A program made the translations under genes and the position numbers. DNA of 64,000 nt, taken from contig CAVTTR010000008.1 of NCBI GenBank assembly GCA_963737745.1, forward strand, positions 1 through 64,000, read 5' to 3'. Each line of letters starts with the position of its first letter. The first letter of the stretch is position 1. This DNA is from Bog-473 sp963737745. GTDB taxonomy: Bacteria > Actinomycetota > Acidimicrobiia > Acidimicrobiales > RAAP-2. Below are positions 51,876 through 60,954 of the stretch, piece after piece. The notes beneath the pieces were generated by a model, which saw only the letters and a list, made by a program, of their open reading frames with translations, was not told the DNA's origin and did no database searches.

Positions 51876-53438
51876 ATGCCTAGCCTCGATCGCAAGTGGT
51901 GGACCCTGATTGCGGTCTGTACCGCCATCTTCATGCTGTTGCTCGACATCACGGTCGTGAACGTGGCACTGCCCGATATCCAACGCTCGCTGCACTCATC
52001 CTTTGCCGACCTGCAATGGGTGGTGGACGCCTACTCCCTCACGTTGGCCGCCTTCCTCCTCACGGCCGGTGTCATCGGCGATATCTACGGCCGTCGTGAG
52101 GTCTTCGCCAGCGGCCTGGCCCTGTTCTCGTTGGCCTCACTCGTCTGCGGCCTGGCCACCGACTCGCTCATGCTGAATCTGGCCCGAGCCGTACAGGGCG
52201 TGGGAGGCGCCATCATGTTCGCCACCTCCCTCGCTCTCATCGCGCAGGCGTTTCAAGGGCGGGATCGCGGTACCGCCTTTGGGATTTACGGCGGTGTCAT
52301 CGGGGGCGCCGTGGCCGTTGGCCCATTGGTAGGAGGCGCCATCACCAGCGGCATCGGCTGGCGTTGGATCTTCTTCGTGAATGTGCCGATCGGCGTCGTG
52401 GCCATCTTCGTGACGCTGACCCGGATCGCCAAGTCGAAAGATGTGCGAGCCCGTTCCATTGACTGGGTGGGATTCATCTCGTTTTCCGCCAGTCTCTTCC
52501 TCCTGGTGTTCGCGCTCGTCCGAGGCAACGACGAGGGCTGGTCCAGCGCGACCACCGTGAGCTTCATCGTGGGCGCCGTCGTCCTCATGATCGTCTTCTT
52601 CGTCAACGAGCAACGCACCGCCGATCCGATGCTCGATCTCTCCCTCTTCAAACGTCCGGCATTCGTGGGCGTATCTCTGGTGGCGTTGACGATCGCCGCC
52701 TCTATCTTCGCCATGTTCTTGTACCTCACGCTCTACATTCAAGACAGTCTCGGCTTTTCCCCATTCCCCGCCGGAGTCCGGTTCCTGCCCCTTACCGTCT
52801 TGGCCTTCGTCGTCGCCCCCTTTGCCGGTCGCCTCACCGTGCGCATCCAATCGCGCTTCTTGCTGGGTTTAGGGATGCTTCTCATCGCTGGCGGCTTGCT
52901 CCTCATGGCGCGCACCCAATCCGATTCGACCTGGACCGTCCTGTTGCCCGGGTTCATCTTGTGCGGATTCGGGATAGGCATGGTGAACCCCGTGCTGGCG
53001 TCGGTGGCCATCTCGGTGGTCGAGCCGCAGCGCAGCGGGATGGCATCGGGGGCGAATAACACTTTCCGCCAAGTGGGTATTGCTACCGGCATCGCCATCC
53101 TGGGGGCGGTGTTCCAAAGCCAGATCGTGAGCCATACGGACAACATCCTGCGGAGGACGGCGCTAGGCCAAGCGGTGCTGCACCGGGGTGGGGCCCAACT
53201 CGTGGCCGCCGAATCGTCGGGGGAGGTGCACGAAGCAGCGGCGCAGATCCATCAGCCTGCGGCCCGAAACGAGCTGCTGCACGCCTATCACGTCGGATTT
53301 TCGACCACACTGAATCACCTCACGATCATCGGGGCCATCATTGCTTTGGTCGGGGCTCTCGGAGGTTTTTTCCTCGTGCGTCAAAGCGACTTCGTAATTC
53401 CAGCCGGACAGGCCGCCGGCACCGGCGGTCATGCTTGA
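51876..53438 (+). CDS. MFS drug exporter, DHA2 (14-helix) type
   Basis: 520 residues: 'WWTLIAVCTAIFMLLLDITVVNVALPDIQRSL', 'GVIGDIYGRREVFASGL' (motif A), 'ARAVQGVGGAIMFATSLALIAQAFQGRDRGTAFGIYGGVIGGAVAVGPLVGGAITSGIGWRWIFFVN' (motif C). Proton-coupled EmrB-type exporter. The ATG at 51876 is chosen over the open frame from 51837. Its 3' end overlaps the next GNAT gene by eight bases. A periplasmic loop rich in Ala/Gln/Glu before the last helix is slightly longer than usual. Confidence 0.91.
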   Translation: MPSLDRKWWTLIAVCTAIFMLLLDITVVNVALPDIQRSLHSSFADLQWVVDAYSLTLAAFLLTAGVIGDIYGRREVFASGLALFSLASLVCGLATDSLMLNLARAVQGVGGAIMFATSLALIAQAFQGRDRGTAFGIYGGVIGGAVAVGPLVGGAITSGIGWRWIFFVNVPIGVVAIFVTLTRIAKSKDVRARSIDWVGFISFSASLFLLVFALVRGNDEGWSSATTVSFIVGAVVLMIVFFVNEQRTADPMLDLSLFKRPAFVGVSLVALTIAASIFAMFLYLTLYIQDSLGFSPFPAGVRFLPLTVLAFVVAPFAGRLTVRIQSRFLLGLGMLLIAGGLLLMARTQSDSTWTVLLPGFILCGFGIGMVNPVLASVAISVVEPQRSGMASGANNTFRQVGIATGIAILGAVFQSQIVSHTDNILRRTALGQAVLHRGGAQLVAAESSGEVHEAAAQIHQPAARNELLHAYHVGFSTTLNHLTIIGAIIALVGALGGFFLVRQSDFVIPAGQAAGTGGHA

Positions 53439-54087
53439 ACCTTTCATCCTCGAAGGGAGGTTCGTGCGCCTCGAGCGGCTCACAGAGGCGCACATCCCTG
53501 CTCTGGTCGAAGCGGCCGCGGAAGATCGCAGCACCTACGAATGGTCGTTCACTCCCGACGGCCATGAGGAGGTAATGAGCTACGTGGCCGACGCCTTGAA
53601 GAAGGTAGCTGCGGGCGCGCAGGTGGCGTTCGCCACGGTACGCAAGGGTGACAATGTCAATGGCGGCGACCGGGTCGTCGGCTCGACCCGCTTCTACGAA
53701 GTCGCGTTCTGGCAATGGCCTCCCGGATCCGCCCATCAACGACACGGTGTCCCCGACGCAGTGGACATCGGGTACACCTGGCTCGCCGCCTCGGCTCAGC
53801 GTTCGCCCGTCAACACCGAGGCCAAGCTACTGATGTTGGGCCATGCCTTCGAGGTGTGGAAGGTGCATCGAGTCGGCATCCAGACCGATGTCCGTAATGC
53901 GCGCTCACGTGCCGCCATCGAACGGATCGGGGGCCAGCTCGATGGCCTTTTGCGGGCGGACCGGACTGCCCCGGACGACACGGTGCGCACCACGGCCCGT
54001 TACTCCATCGTGGCGGACGAGTGGCCGGCCGTGAAGGAGCGCCTGATGGCCCGTCTCCGCCAGAATCCCCCGCCCGGGCTCGACTGA
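53431..54087 (+). CDS. GNAT family N-acetyltransferase (RimJ/RimL-like)
   Basis: 218 residues: 'LEPFILEGRFVRLERLTEAHIPALVEAAAEDRSTYEWSFTP', 'DRVVGSTRFYEVAFWQWP', 'VDIGYTWLAASAQRSPVNTEAKLLMLGHAFEVWKVHRVGIQTDVRNARSRAAIERIGGQ'. The acyl-CoA part reads 'QRSPVNTEAK' instead of R-G-x-G, as in the common 'HRTWVNTEAKYLLL' subfamily. It overlaps the MFS stop by eight bases, so translated together with the exporter. Substrate unknown. Confidence 0.88.
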   Translation: MLEPFILEGRFVRLERLTEAHIPALVEAAAEDRSTYEWSFTPDGHEEVMSYVADALKKVAAGAQVAFATVRKGDNVNGGDRVVGSTRFYEVAFWQWPPGSAHQRHGVPDAVDIGYTWLAASAQRSPVNTEAKLLMLGHAFEVWKVHRVGIQTDVRNARSRAAIERIGGQLDGLLRADRTAPDDTVRTTARYSIVADEWPAVKERLMARLRQNPPPGLD

Positions 54088-54399
54088 TCAGGCCCGGGCG
54101 AGCGAGGCTGAGATCTTGCGGCGATGGAGGTCCCGGACGGCGGCTTCCGCTTCGTCTTTGGGACGGATGGCGGCCACGGCCTTTCCGGTGCGGTGGATCG
54201 TCCACGCCAACTGGTCGGCCCGCTCCACCGAATGGTGAAAGATCTCCACGAAGGCCTGGATCACCGTCTGGAAGGTGGTGACATCGTCGTTCCACACGAT
54301 GATGGCCCATAGGTCTTCGGTGTCGAAGAAGGCGTCCACATCGGCGTCGTCGATGACCGGGTGATCAACGGTGGTCTGGTGGTCGAGGATGAGCGTCAT
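54088..54399 (-). CDS. clpS: ClpS adaptor of ClpAP/ClpCP protease
   Basis: 103 residues: 'LWAIIVWNDDVTTFQTVIQAFVEIFHHSVERADQLAWTIHRTGKAVAAI'. WNDDVTTF is the N-degron-binding pocket signature (N-D-D), with the later 'A....H..G' helix. Delivers N-end-rule substrates to the Clp unfoldase. Start ATG at 54399. Stop abuts the convergent GNAT gene. No clp protease gene in the window. The N-terminal extension 'HQTTVDHPVIDD' is flexible, as usual. Confidence 0.92.
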   Translation of the reverse strand: MTLILDHQTTVDHPVIDDADVDAFFDTEDLWAIIVWNDDVTTFQTVIQAFVEIFHHSVERADQLAWTIHRTGKAVAAIRPKDEAEAAVRDLHRRKISASLARA

Positions 54400-54471
54400 G
54401 GGTCGAGCAGAGGGCTGGGCGGTCTTTCAAGCCCGCGATACTGTACTGCCCCGGACCCCGCTGTGGTGGCT

Positions 54472-55644
54472 TTACGGGCTGAGCTCGGTGGGCTCGCGGA
54501 TCTGCGGCGTCTTGAAACCCGAGCCCGGCCCGAAGGGCTTGGCGCCTTCGGGGTCGTCGGGCGTGCGGTTGCGCACGGTGGGCCACTCGGCGTGCCCCAG
54601 TTCGGGACGGGCCAGGAACCACGGAGCCGGCGGAGGCATCACCAACCTCGTCAAGGTATCGACGATCGACTCGTAGTTGATACGCCAGCCCTGGAAATGA
54701 CGCCAGGACTCGTCCAGATCGCGCTCCATCTGAAAATGCACCTCTTGCAGACGGCCATAGCCGTCGGTGAACTCCTCCTTGGTCAGCCTGGTTCCGCCAG
54801 TCGGGAGCGGATCGCTCTCGTAGGGGATCTGCAAGGCACCGGCGATGGAACGCAGGCAGTTGGTGCCCATGGAGAGACAGAGCCGGGCCTGACGAGGTGT
54901 GTGGTTAGGGCTCACAGCGTGATACAGAGCGGCCGAATCCATCATGGCCACCAGACTCAGCAACCAGTTACGCGTCGAGACCGGCGAGCGGAACCAGATC
55001 AGGGCGGGATAGTTGGCATGGCTCTCGGAAACGGCCGCGGCCCAACGTTCCCAACCAGCGTAAAGATCGGGCAACTCGTCGATGTTGTCCAACATGTGGT
55101 GACGGGCGAGGATCTCGGGACCCCACGCCGGCGTGCCCGAGCGGGTGGCCAGCAGCGTGACCTCTGTCTCGCGCGTGGAAAAGGCGTTGTAGAGCGCGGG
55201 CAGGTACGCAATCTCCAGCGCGATCACCAAGAGACCGATGCAGGCCGCGACGATCTCGATGGCGCGCGAGCCCGACTCCGGGCTGGTGGCGATGCCCAAT
55301 GTGAACACGGATGAACCGGAAATGGCCAGGGCGGAACCGAAGTCCAGCCCACTCGACCACCACGTGATGAGGCCAAATCCGAGGACGAGAGAGCCCAGCC
55401 ACAGGACGAAGAGCGTGACCATGGACAGGGGTCCGACATATGACATCAGACGGTCGCGGGCCTCGTAGCTCGGGAGTCGCGGCAGAATTTGCCGCCCGGT
55501 CACGCCGATGACCTTGGCCACGGTGCGCATCGCCTTGGAAGAGGTGACCCGTGGCACCACCAACGCGGTGAACACGCTCAGCGCGGTGGAGCCCACGATG
55601 AGAATTCCCGCGATCAGCCCGACCAGACGAAGGACCGTCTCCAT
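54472..55644 (-). CDS. Hypothetical membrane protein with channel-like core
   Basis: 390 residues. Three strong helices: 'VLRLVGLIAGILIVGSTALSVFTAL', 'MVTLFVLWLGSLVLGFGLITWW' and 'AIEIVAACIGLLVIALEIAYLPALY'. The segment between helices 2 and 3, 'FGSALAISGSSVFTLGIATSP', has the length and position of a pore loop, with SSVFTLG where K+ channels have TTVGYGD. The C-terminal 210 residues are a soluble cytoplasmic helical domain. No family recognised with certainty. Potential ion-channel-like sensor is inference. Confidence 0.65.
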   Translation of the reverse strand: METVLRLVGLIAGILIVGSTALSVFTALVVPRVTSSKAMRTVAKVIGVTGRQILPRLPSYEARDRLMSYVGPLSMVTLFVLWLGSLVLGFGLITWWSSGLDFGSALAISGSSVFTLGIATSPESGSRAIEIVAACIGLLVIALEIAYLPALYNAFSTRETEVTLLATRSGTPAWGPEILARHHMLDNIDELPDLYAGWERWAAAVSESHANYPALIWFRSPVSTRNWLLSLVAMMDSAALYHAVSPNHTPRQARLCLSMGTNCLRSIAGALQIPYESDPLPTGGTRLTKEEFTDGYGRLQEVHFQMERDLDESWRHFQGWRINYESIVDTLTRLVMPPPAPWFLARPELGHAEWPTVRNRTPDDPEGAKPFGPGSGFKTPQIREPTELSP

Positions 55645-55711
55645 CCATTCATCCTGTCATGTCACACCTCTCGTGTGACGAGATCAGGGCGCCTGTCGAC
55701 GTGCTGAGGGG

Positions 55712-57535
55712 CTAAATGCTCACGGGCTGTTGTTCGAGGAGACGAGCCAACTCACTCGCCAACGCGTTCTCATGCTCTTCGGCCTCGCGCCGGGCCACGG
55801 ACGGCCGCCACCGACCCCGGCTCAGGAATATCAGGGGAATGAAGATGACCATCCCGGCCAGATCGACGTAGAACCAGTGCTGCCACTGGTGGGGCGCCTC
55901 AGCCGAGCCCTTCTGAAGATCCTGCAAGGCAGCCTGGTGCGCGTCGATGTAGGACAACTGGGCCGAGTAGGGAGCGACGAGGGTGGCGAGCTGCGTCTTG
56001 TACTTCGACAGTTGGAGCAGACCTGACACCCCGAATGCCTTCTCCGCCGCCGCGATGTTGGCGGCCGAGGGGTCGGTGCCAACCGCCGCCGCCGCGGCGG
56101 GGTCCTTGGCCAACAAGGCCAAGAGCGCGGGGTGCGACGCGGCAAAGGCCAAGCTCTTCGGATGTTCGGCCACGAAGTTCGATATGGACTGACCGTGGAT
56201 AACGGTGTCGGCGACCGGGAGATTGTCCACAATCGGGTTCACGCTGGTGATCACCAAGGGGAGAATGATGAAGGACAACCCAATGGTGATACGCAAGACC
56301 CAACCCCAAAGGGCCAGTCCCGTTGCCACCAGTGCCGGGTTCTTGTCCTCGACCATCTCGGTGAAGCTGGCGATCCATGGGGCAAAGACCAGAGCGGTAC
56401 CCACCGCGACGGCTGAAGCCTCGAGGGCGAGTGTGTAGTAGCCGGTATGCGGGTGCGTAGCGTTGCGGAGAAAGACGATGAGCATCACCACCGAGATCAC
56501 CGCTCCGACGAGCATGAAGGGTTTACGCACGCGCAGTGCGTCTGAGAGCAATCCCACGACGATCAATCCGACGATGTCGGCCACCCAGAACCACGTGTTC
56601 AGTCCGTTGGCTTGGGTCACGGTGAAGTTGGTGCCATTGGGGTTCTTGAAGATCACCGGGTAGTAGGTCGTGAACAGGCTCGCGGCGGCGTAGTAGGCCA
56701 GAAGGAAGGCTGAAATTCCGAACGAGCTGCCGATGAGGTCCCAGTGGAGAATCTGTCGCCACGGATGCTCCGATGCAGCCTGCAGTTCTGCTTCCGTGAG
56801 CCCCCGGGCACGTGCTTCGATGAGTACACGGTCCCGCGTTGACACCATGAGCTGGTCCCGAAGACCGATCGAAAGGTCCTTCAGTGCTATCAGCGAGATG
56901 AGAAAGACGGCGAGCGCGGCGCAACCGGAAATCACGAACTGGCTCTTCCAATGGGTTTGGCCAAAGTGGTTCAACGTATGGACCGCCACGAGCGAGGTGA
57001 TCAGACTCCCCGCCACGGGGCCAATGGTCCAAAAACCCATGGCCGAAGCGCGGCCCAGCTGCGGGCTGTAGTCGCGCACGAGCGCCGGTGTCGCAACGAG
57101 AATCGCGCCTTCGACTATTCCGATCAGACAGTTGAGAATCAAGTACGGCCACTTGCCGTTGCTCAAGGGGATACCGACCGCTGTCAGCAAGCCGATGACG
57201 AGGAGGCCGTAGATCACAATGTTGGTCCGCCCCCAGCGATCCGTCCGGCCCATGGGGAGTGAGGCGAACGCCCCGAGAAGATTGGAGGCCACGATGATGG
57301 CGATGAAGAAGGCGAACTTCATGTGGAGACCGACGAGGATGTTGGGCGTCACGCCGAACTGCGTGAAATACGCGTAATAGAGAACGACCGTCGCCAGAAT
57401 GCACAACGCCAAATATCCACCCCGGCGAGCACCGCGTGGATATTCTTCAATCGTGTGATCGAAGAGGAATCGGCCGAAGGGACCGCGCCCCCCGCTCTGC
57501 TCCGCAGCCGTATTCCCAGAAGCTCCAGAACTCAT
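55712..57535 (-). CDS. MFS transporter with large external insertion
   Basis: 607 residues. 'YLALCILATVVLYYAYFTQFGVTPNILVGLHMKFAFFIAIIVASNLLGAF', 'MGRTDRWGRTNIVIYGLL' (motif A-like), 'GIVEGAILVATPALVRDYSPQLGRASAMGFWTIGPVAGSL' mark the MFS core. Between the last two helices is an insertion of about 120 residues rich in Ala (HPALLALLAKDPAAAAAVG, ANIAAAEKAFGVSGLLQLS, YIDAHQAALQDLQKG) predicted to be helical and outside the membrane. Substrate unknown; metabolite:proton symporter type. Divergent from the P450 gene. Confidence 0.87.
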   Translation of the reverse strand: MSSGASGNTAAEQSGGRGPFGRFLFDHTIEEYPRGARRGGYLALCILATVVLYYAYFTQFGVTPNILVGLHMKFAFFIAIIVASNLLGAFASLPMGRTDRWGRTNIVIYGLLVIGLLTAVGIPLSNGKWPYLILNCLIGIVEGAILVATPALVRDYSPQLGRASAMGFWTIGPVAGSLITSLVAVHTLNHFGQTHWKSQFVISGCAALAVFLISLIALKDLSIGLRDQLMVSTRDRVLIEARARGLTEAELQAASEHPWRQILHWDLIGSSFGISAFLLAYYAAASLFTTYYPVIFKNPNGTNFTVTQANGLNTWFWVADIVGLIVVGLLSDALRVRKPFMLVGAVISVVMLIVFLRNATHPHTGYYTLALEASAVAVGTALVFAPWIASFTEMVEDKNPALVATGLALWGWVLRITIGLSFIILPLVITSVNPIVDNLPVADTVIHGQSISNFVAEHPKSLAFAASHPALLALLAKDPAAAAAVGTDPSAANIAAAEKAFGVSGLLQLSKYKTQLATLVAPYSAQLSYIDAHQAALQDLQKGSAEAPHQWQHWFYVDLAGMVIFIPLIFLSRGRWRPSVARREAEEHENALASELARLLEQQPVSI

Positions 57536-57802
57536 AGAATCACCCCGATCGCGATCTTTCCCGAATGGGAATTTGACCCCTCGACAGGGTACAGCGTTAC
57601 TTCTTTCTAATCAGGGATATCGTTAGAATTGGGTTGCTATTGGGCGCCAATTGGGCGAGCTGGAAAAGTCAGTGGTGCTCATGTTCGCCACCGCTCTCGC
57701 CAGTCGCAACGTCGTGCATGAGCCAGCGCCGACGCGGTGCTTTCGATGCGCTCTGGTATCGCACATGGCCTGGCAAGAGCATGCTATATCTCTACGACTT
57801 CC

Positions 57803-59113
57803 ATGGAACCACGTGAAGTCTTGGCGATCGACGAGATTGATTTGTCGGATATTCACTTCTGGCTACGCCCGCCAGAAGAACGAGAGGGCGCGTTCCAACT
57901 CTTGCGACGACAGCGTCCTCTCCCGTTCTTTGAGGAGCCCGAAGTTCCCCCGGAGCTGTCCATGATGGTTCCCCGAGGACCCGGCTACCGCGCCGTGACC
58001 CGTCATGCCGACATCGCCGAAGTAAGCCGGCATCCCGAGATCTACCAATCGGGGAAGGGGGCCACCAGCCTCCCCGATATTCCCGAAGAGCTGTTGGAGT
58101 ACTTGGGTTCCTTGGTCAACACCGACAACCCGCGCCACGCCGAGCTTCGCCGCATCGTGTCGGCCGCATTCAACCCCCGGATGACCAAGACCCTGGAGAA
58201 CCGCATCGAGTCGGTGGCCCATGAAGTCATCGACGGAGTGGCCGAGCGTGGCAGCTGTGATTTCGTCGTCGACATTGCGGCCCAACTTCCACTGCGCACG
58301 ATCTGCGACATGATGGGAATCAGCCCGACCGACCGCAGCACAGTTCTCTACGTCTCGAACGTCATTGCCGGTTCCGGCAACGCAATCGTCGACGCCAGCG
58401 ATCCCGAATATGTCCCCGCCGACGCCAATCCACTGATGGTCCTCATGGAGGCATGCAATCAGCTCACCACCCTGGTGTCCGAGTTGGCCGAGGTTCGTCG
58501 AAAGAATCCCACTGACGACCTGACTTCCGCCTTGGTGAATACCAACATCGACGGCGAGTCGCTGTCGGCCGCAGAAATCGCTTCGTTCTTCATTCTCCTC
58601 GTCGTGGCGGGGAATGTCACCACCCGCAATTCCATCACTCATGGTCTTTTAGCCTTGACCGACCATCCTGGCCAGCGAGCGCTGTGGCAGGCCGATCCGG
58701 GCCGGATCTCAGGGACCGGGGTGGACGAGATCGTTCGTTGGGGATCTCCGATCATCTGGATGCGGCGTACGGTTGCCCAAGACACCGTGCTCAGGGGAGA
58801 GGAACTGCACCCCGGCGACAAACTGCTCTTGTTCTACAGCTCAGCCAACCGCGACGAGGACGTCTTCAACGATCCGTATACCTTCGACGTCCAACGCACT
58901 CCCAACCCGCACGTCGGTTTTGGCGCTGCCGGCGCACACTTCTGTCTGGGCGCCCATCTGGCCCGCCAGGAGATCGCCGTCATTTGGCGTGCGCTCTTCG
59001 AGCGACTCCCCGATATTGCGGCCTGTGGCGAACCGGACCGATTGCGTTCGACGTTCGTCAACGGGATCAAGCACCTCGAGTGTACGTTCACTCCGGTGCG
59101 CGTCGCCCCCTGA
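57803..59113 (+). CDS. Cytochrome P450
   Basis: 436 residues. The I-helix reads VVAGNVTTRN (residues 267-276), with Val272 where the usual acid (AGxE/DTT) sits. K-helix ExxR is Glu309-Arg312. The heme loop FGAAGAHFCLGAHLAR has the ligand Cys381. Overall closest in pattern to CYP125/CYP124/CYP142-like actinobacterial enzymes that oxidise sterol side chains or methyl-branched lipids. The ATG at 57803 is chosen over the open frame from 57737. It ends within 26 bases of overlap with the convergent AtuA-like gene. Confidence 0.9.
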   Translation: MEPREVLAIDEIDLSDIHFWLRPPEEREGAFQLLRRQRPLPFFEEPEVPPELSMMVPRGPGYRAVTRHADIAEVSRHPEIYQSGKGATSLPDIPEELLEYLGSLVNTDNPRHAELRRIVSAAFNPRMTKTLENRIESVAHEVIDGVAERGSCDFVVDIAAQLPLRTICDMMGISPTDRSTVLYVSNVIAGSGNAIVDASDPEYVPADANPLMVLMEACNQLTTLVSELAEVRRKNPTDDLTSALVNTNIDGESLSAAEIASFFILLVVAGNVTTRNSITHGLLALTDHPGQRALWQADPGRISGTGVDEIVRWGSPIIWMRRTVAQDTVLRGEELHPGDKLLLFYSSANRDEDVFNDPYTFDVQRTPNPHVGFGAAGAHFCLGAHLARQEIAVIWRALFERLPDIAACGEPDRLRSTFVNGIKHLECTFTPVRVAP

Positions 59114-60954
59114 TCGTCGCCGAACCGAGGCGTTGAGCTGGCTTTCCGCCTGTCACGAGTCCCGAGGGTACGACGACCTCACGTGAGCGAAGGAGTTCGG
59201 CCAAACCCTTCGCTTGCGTGTCCAGTCGCAGGTTGGAGGCGACACCCCAGCCGAGAATGCCGTGGATGACGAAGTTGACGGCCCACAGGTTGGACAGCGG
59301 AAACCGATCGACCTCGAAAGGCGCCGCTTCGGGAAGGGCGATCTTGAGTTGCTCCACGTCAAAACACTCGTCTAGCCAGCGCGCCACAGGCTCCGAATCG
59401 GCCCACAAACCGACGTTGGCATCCCCGCCCTTGTCGCCCGAACGACCGCCGACCAGTACCCACAGCGGAACAGCGATCAACGTTTCTGCGACCGCGGGAG
59501 CGGGCGCAGGTGCGACCGCGGGTGGCGATGGCGATGCGTCGGGTATCTGTGCACGGGGTGCCACGTCGATCATGGGTGGCCGCGGCGTCGCCGGGATCAA
59601 CATCCCTTCGCACTCGATCCGGGGCGCGATCACATTCGCCGCAATGGTGGTGGGCCAGTAGCGCGCCACGGCTTGAGCCCCTCCGGGCGCCGACGTGAAA
59701 AACGTCCCGGGATAGCTGGCCAAGGTGGTCTCGACGACCGCTCCGGAGAATGAGCGACCCACGGCGTGCTCGTCGTTTCCACGCACGGCGAGTCGCAAGA
59801 ACGCCATACCTCGCCCCGAGAGATCGCCGGAAAGATCCTCGGACGTCTCGCTGAAGGCCCCGCGCCCACCGGGGATGCCGGCCCACACTGTCTCCGCCGC
59901 CAGCTGAGCCTTCTGTTCGACGTGGGCGCCGGTGATGGCCAACGTCATCGAATTGCGCCATCCGGCTTCGATATGTGCCGTGACCTTGAGGGTGGGCGGT
60001 GGGGGCTCGCCCTTCACCCCGTCGATCCGCACCCGGTCCGGACCGTCTTGACGCACCTGCATGGTGTCGAAGCGGGCCACTGCATCGGGACTTGAGGTAA
60101 CGCGGGCCACCAATCTCATAGAGCAGCTGTGCTGTCACCGTGCCGACCGTCACTGCCCCTCCCGTCCCGGGGTGCTTCGTGATCACGCAGGAGCCATCGG
60201 GCTGGAGCTCGGCCAGGGGAAACCCGATGTGTGCGGCGTCGGGAATCTCTTCGAAGAAGGCATAGTTGCCTCCACAACATTGGGCCCCACATTCAATGAC
60301 GTGGCCGGCGACGACGGCACCCGCGATGGCATCGTGGTCCTCATCACCCCACCCGAATGCATGCAGTGCGGGCCCGACCGTGAGGGATGCGTCGGTGACC
60401 CGTCCCGTCACGACAATCTGCGCGCCCGCCGCGAGCGCGTCGGCGATCGGACGGGCACCAAGATACGCGTTGGCCGTCACCAACGGGGCATCAGGCGCAA
60501 GCCGCTCGCCCGTGTCGAGATGTACGAACGCGTGTCCCGCCGCGACCAGAGAGGGGATGCGGCCGATGATGTCATCCCCCGAGACGGAAGCCACTCGCAC
60601 CGCCACGCCCTGGCGGCGAGCCAGCTCCCGTACGACTTCGGCCAGGCCTTCGGGATTGAGGCCGCCGGCGTTGGACACGATGGTGATTCCCCGCTCGATG
60701 CAGGTCGGCAGGATCGCCTCAAGTTGCTGCACGAACGTGCGGGCGTAGCCTCCGCTGCGCTCTCGCGTTTTGTGCAAGATGTACATCGTCAGCTCGGCCA
60801 GCCAATCGCCGGTGAGCACATCAATCGGACCACCCTCCACCATCTCGCGCGCGGCGGAGAGGCGGTCACCGAAGAATCCGCTGCAGTTGGCCACCCGCAG
60901 CAGGCTCGCACTCCTTGGCTCCACGCCGGGCGATGGCCGTGGCGCTTCGCTCAT
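59088..60954 (-). CDS. AtuA-like (DUF1446) protein, frameshifted
   Basis: The N-terminal part reads 'LLRVANCSGFFGDRLSAAREMVEGGPIDVLTGDWLAELTMYIL', 'ITIVSNAGGLNPEGLAE', 'VTGRVTDASLTVGPALHAFGW', 'GNYAFFEEIP', ending 'LYEIGGPRYLK'. The rest, 'PDAVARFDTMQVRQDGPDRVRIDGVKG...YGVLV'-like core to 'VLVGGRSGDKGGDANVGLWADSE', lies in a second frame. Removing one base at about 60090 joins YLK to PDAVARFDT. Restored length about 621 residues, with DUF1446 and C-terminal AtuA-like domains. AtuA is needed for acyclic terpene use but its reaction is unclear. ATG at 60954 overlaps the carboxylase stop (TGATG). Confidence 0.85.
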
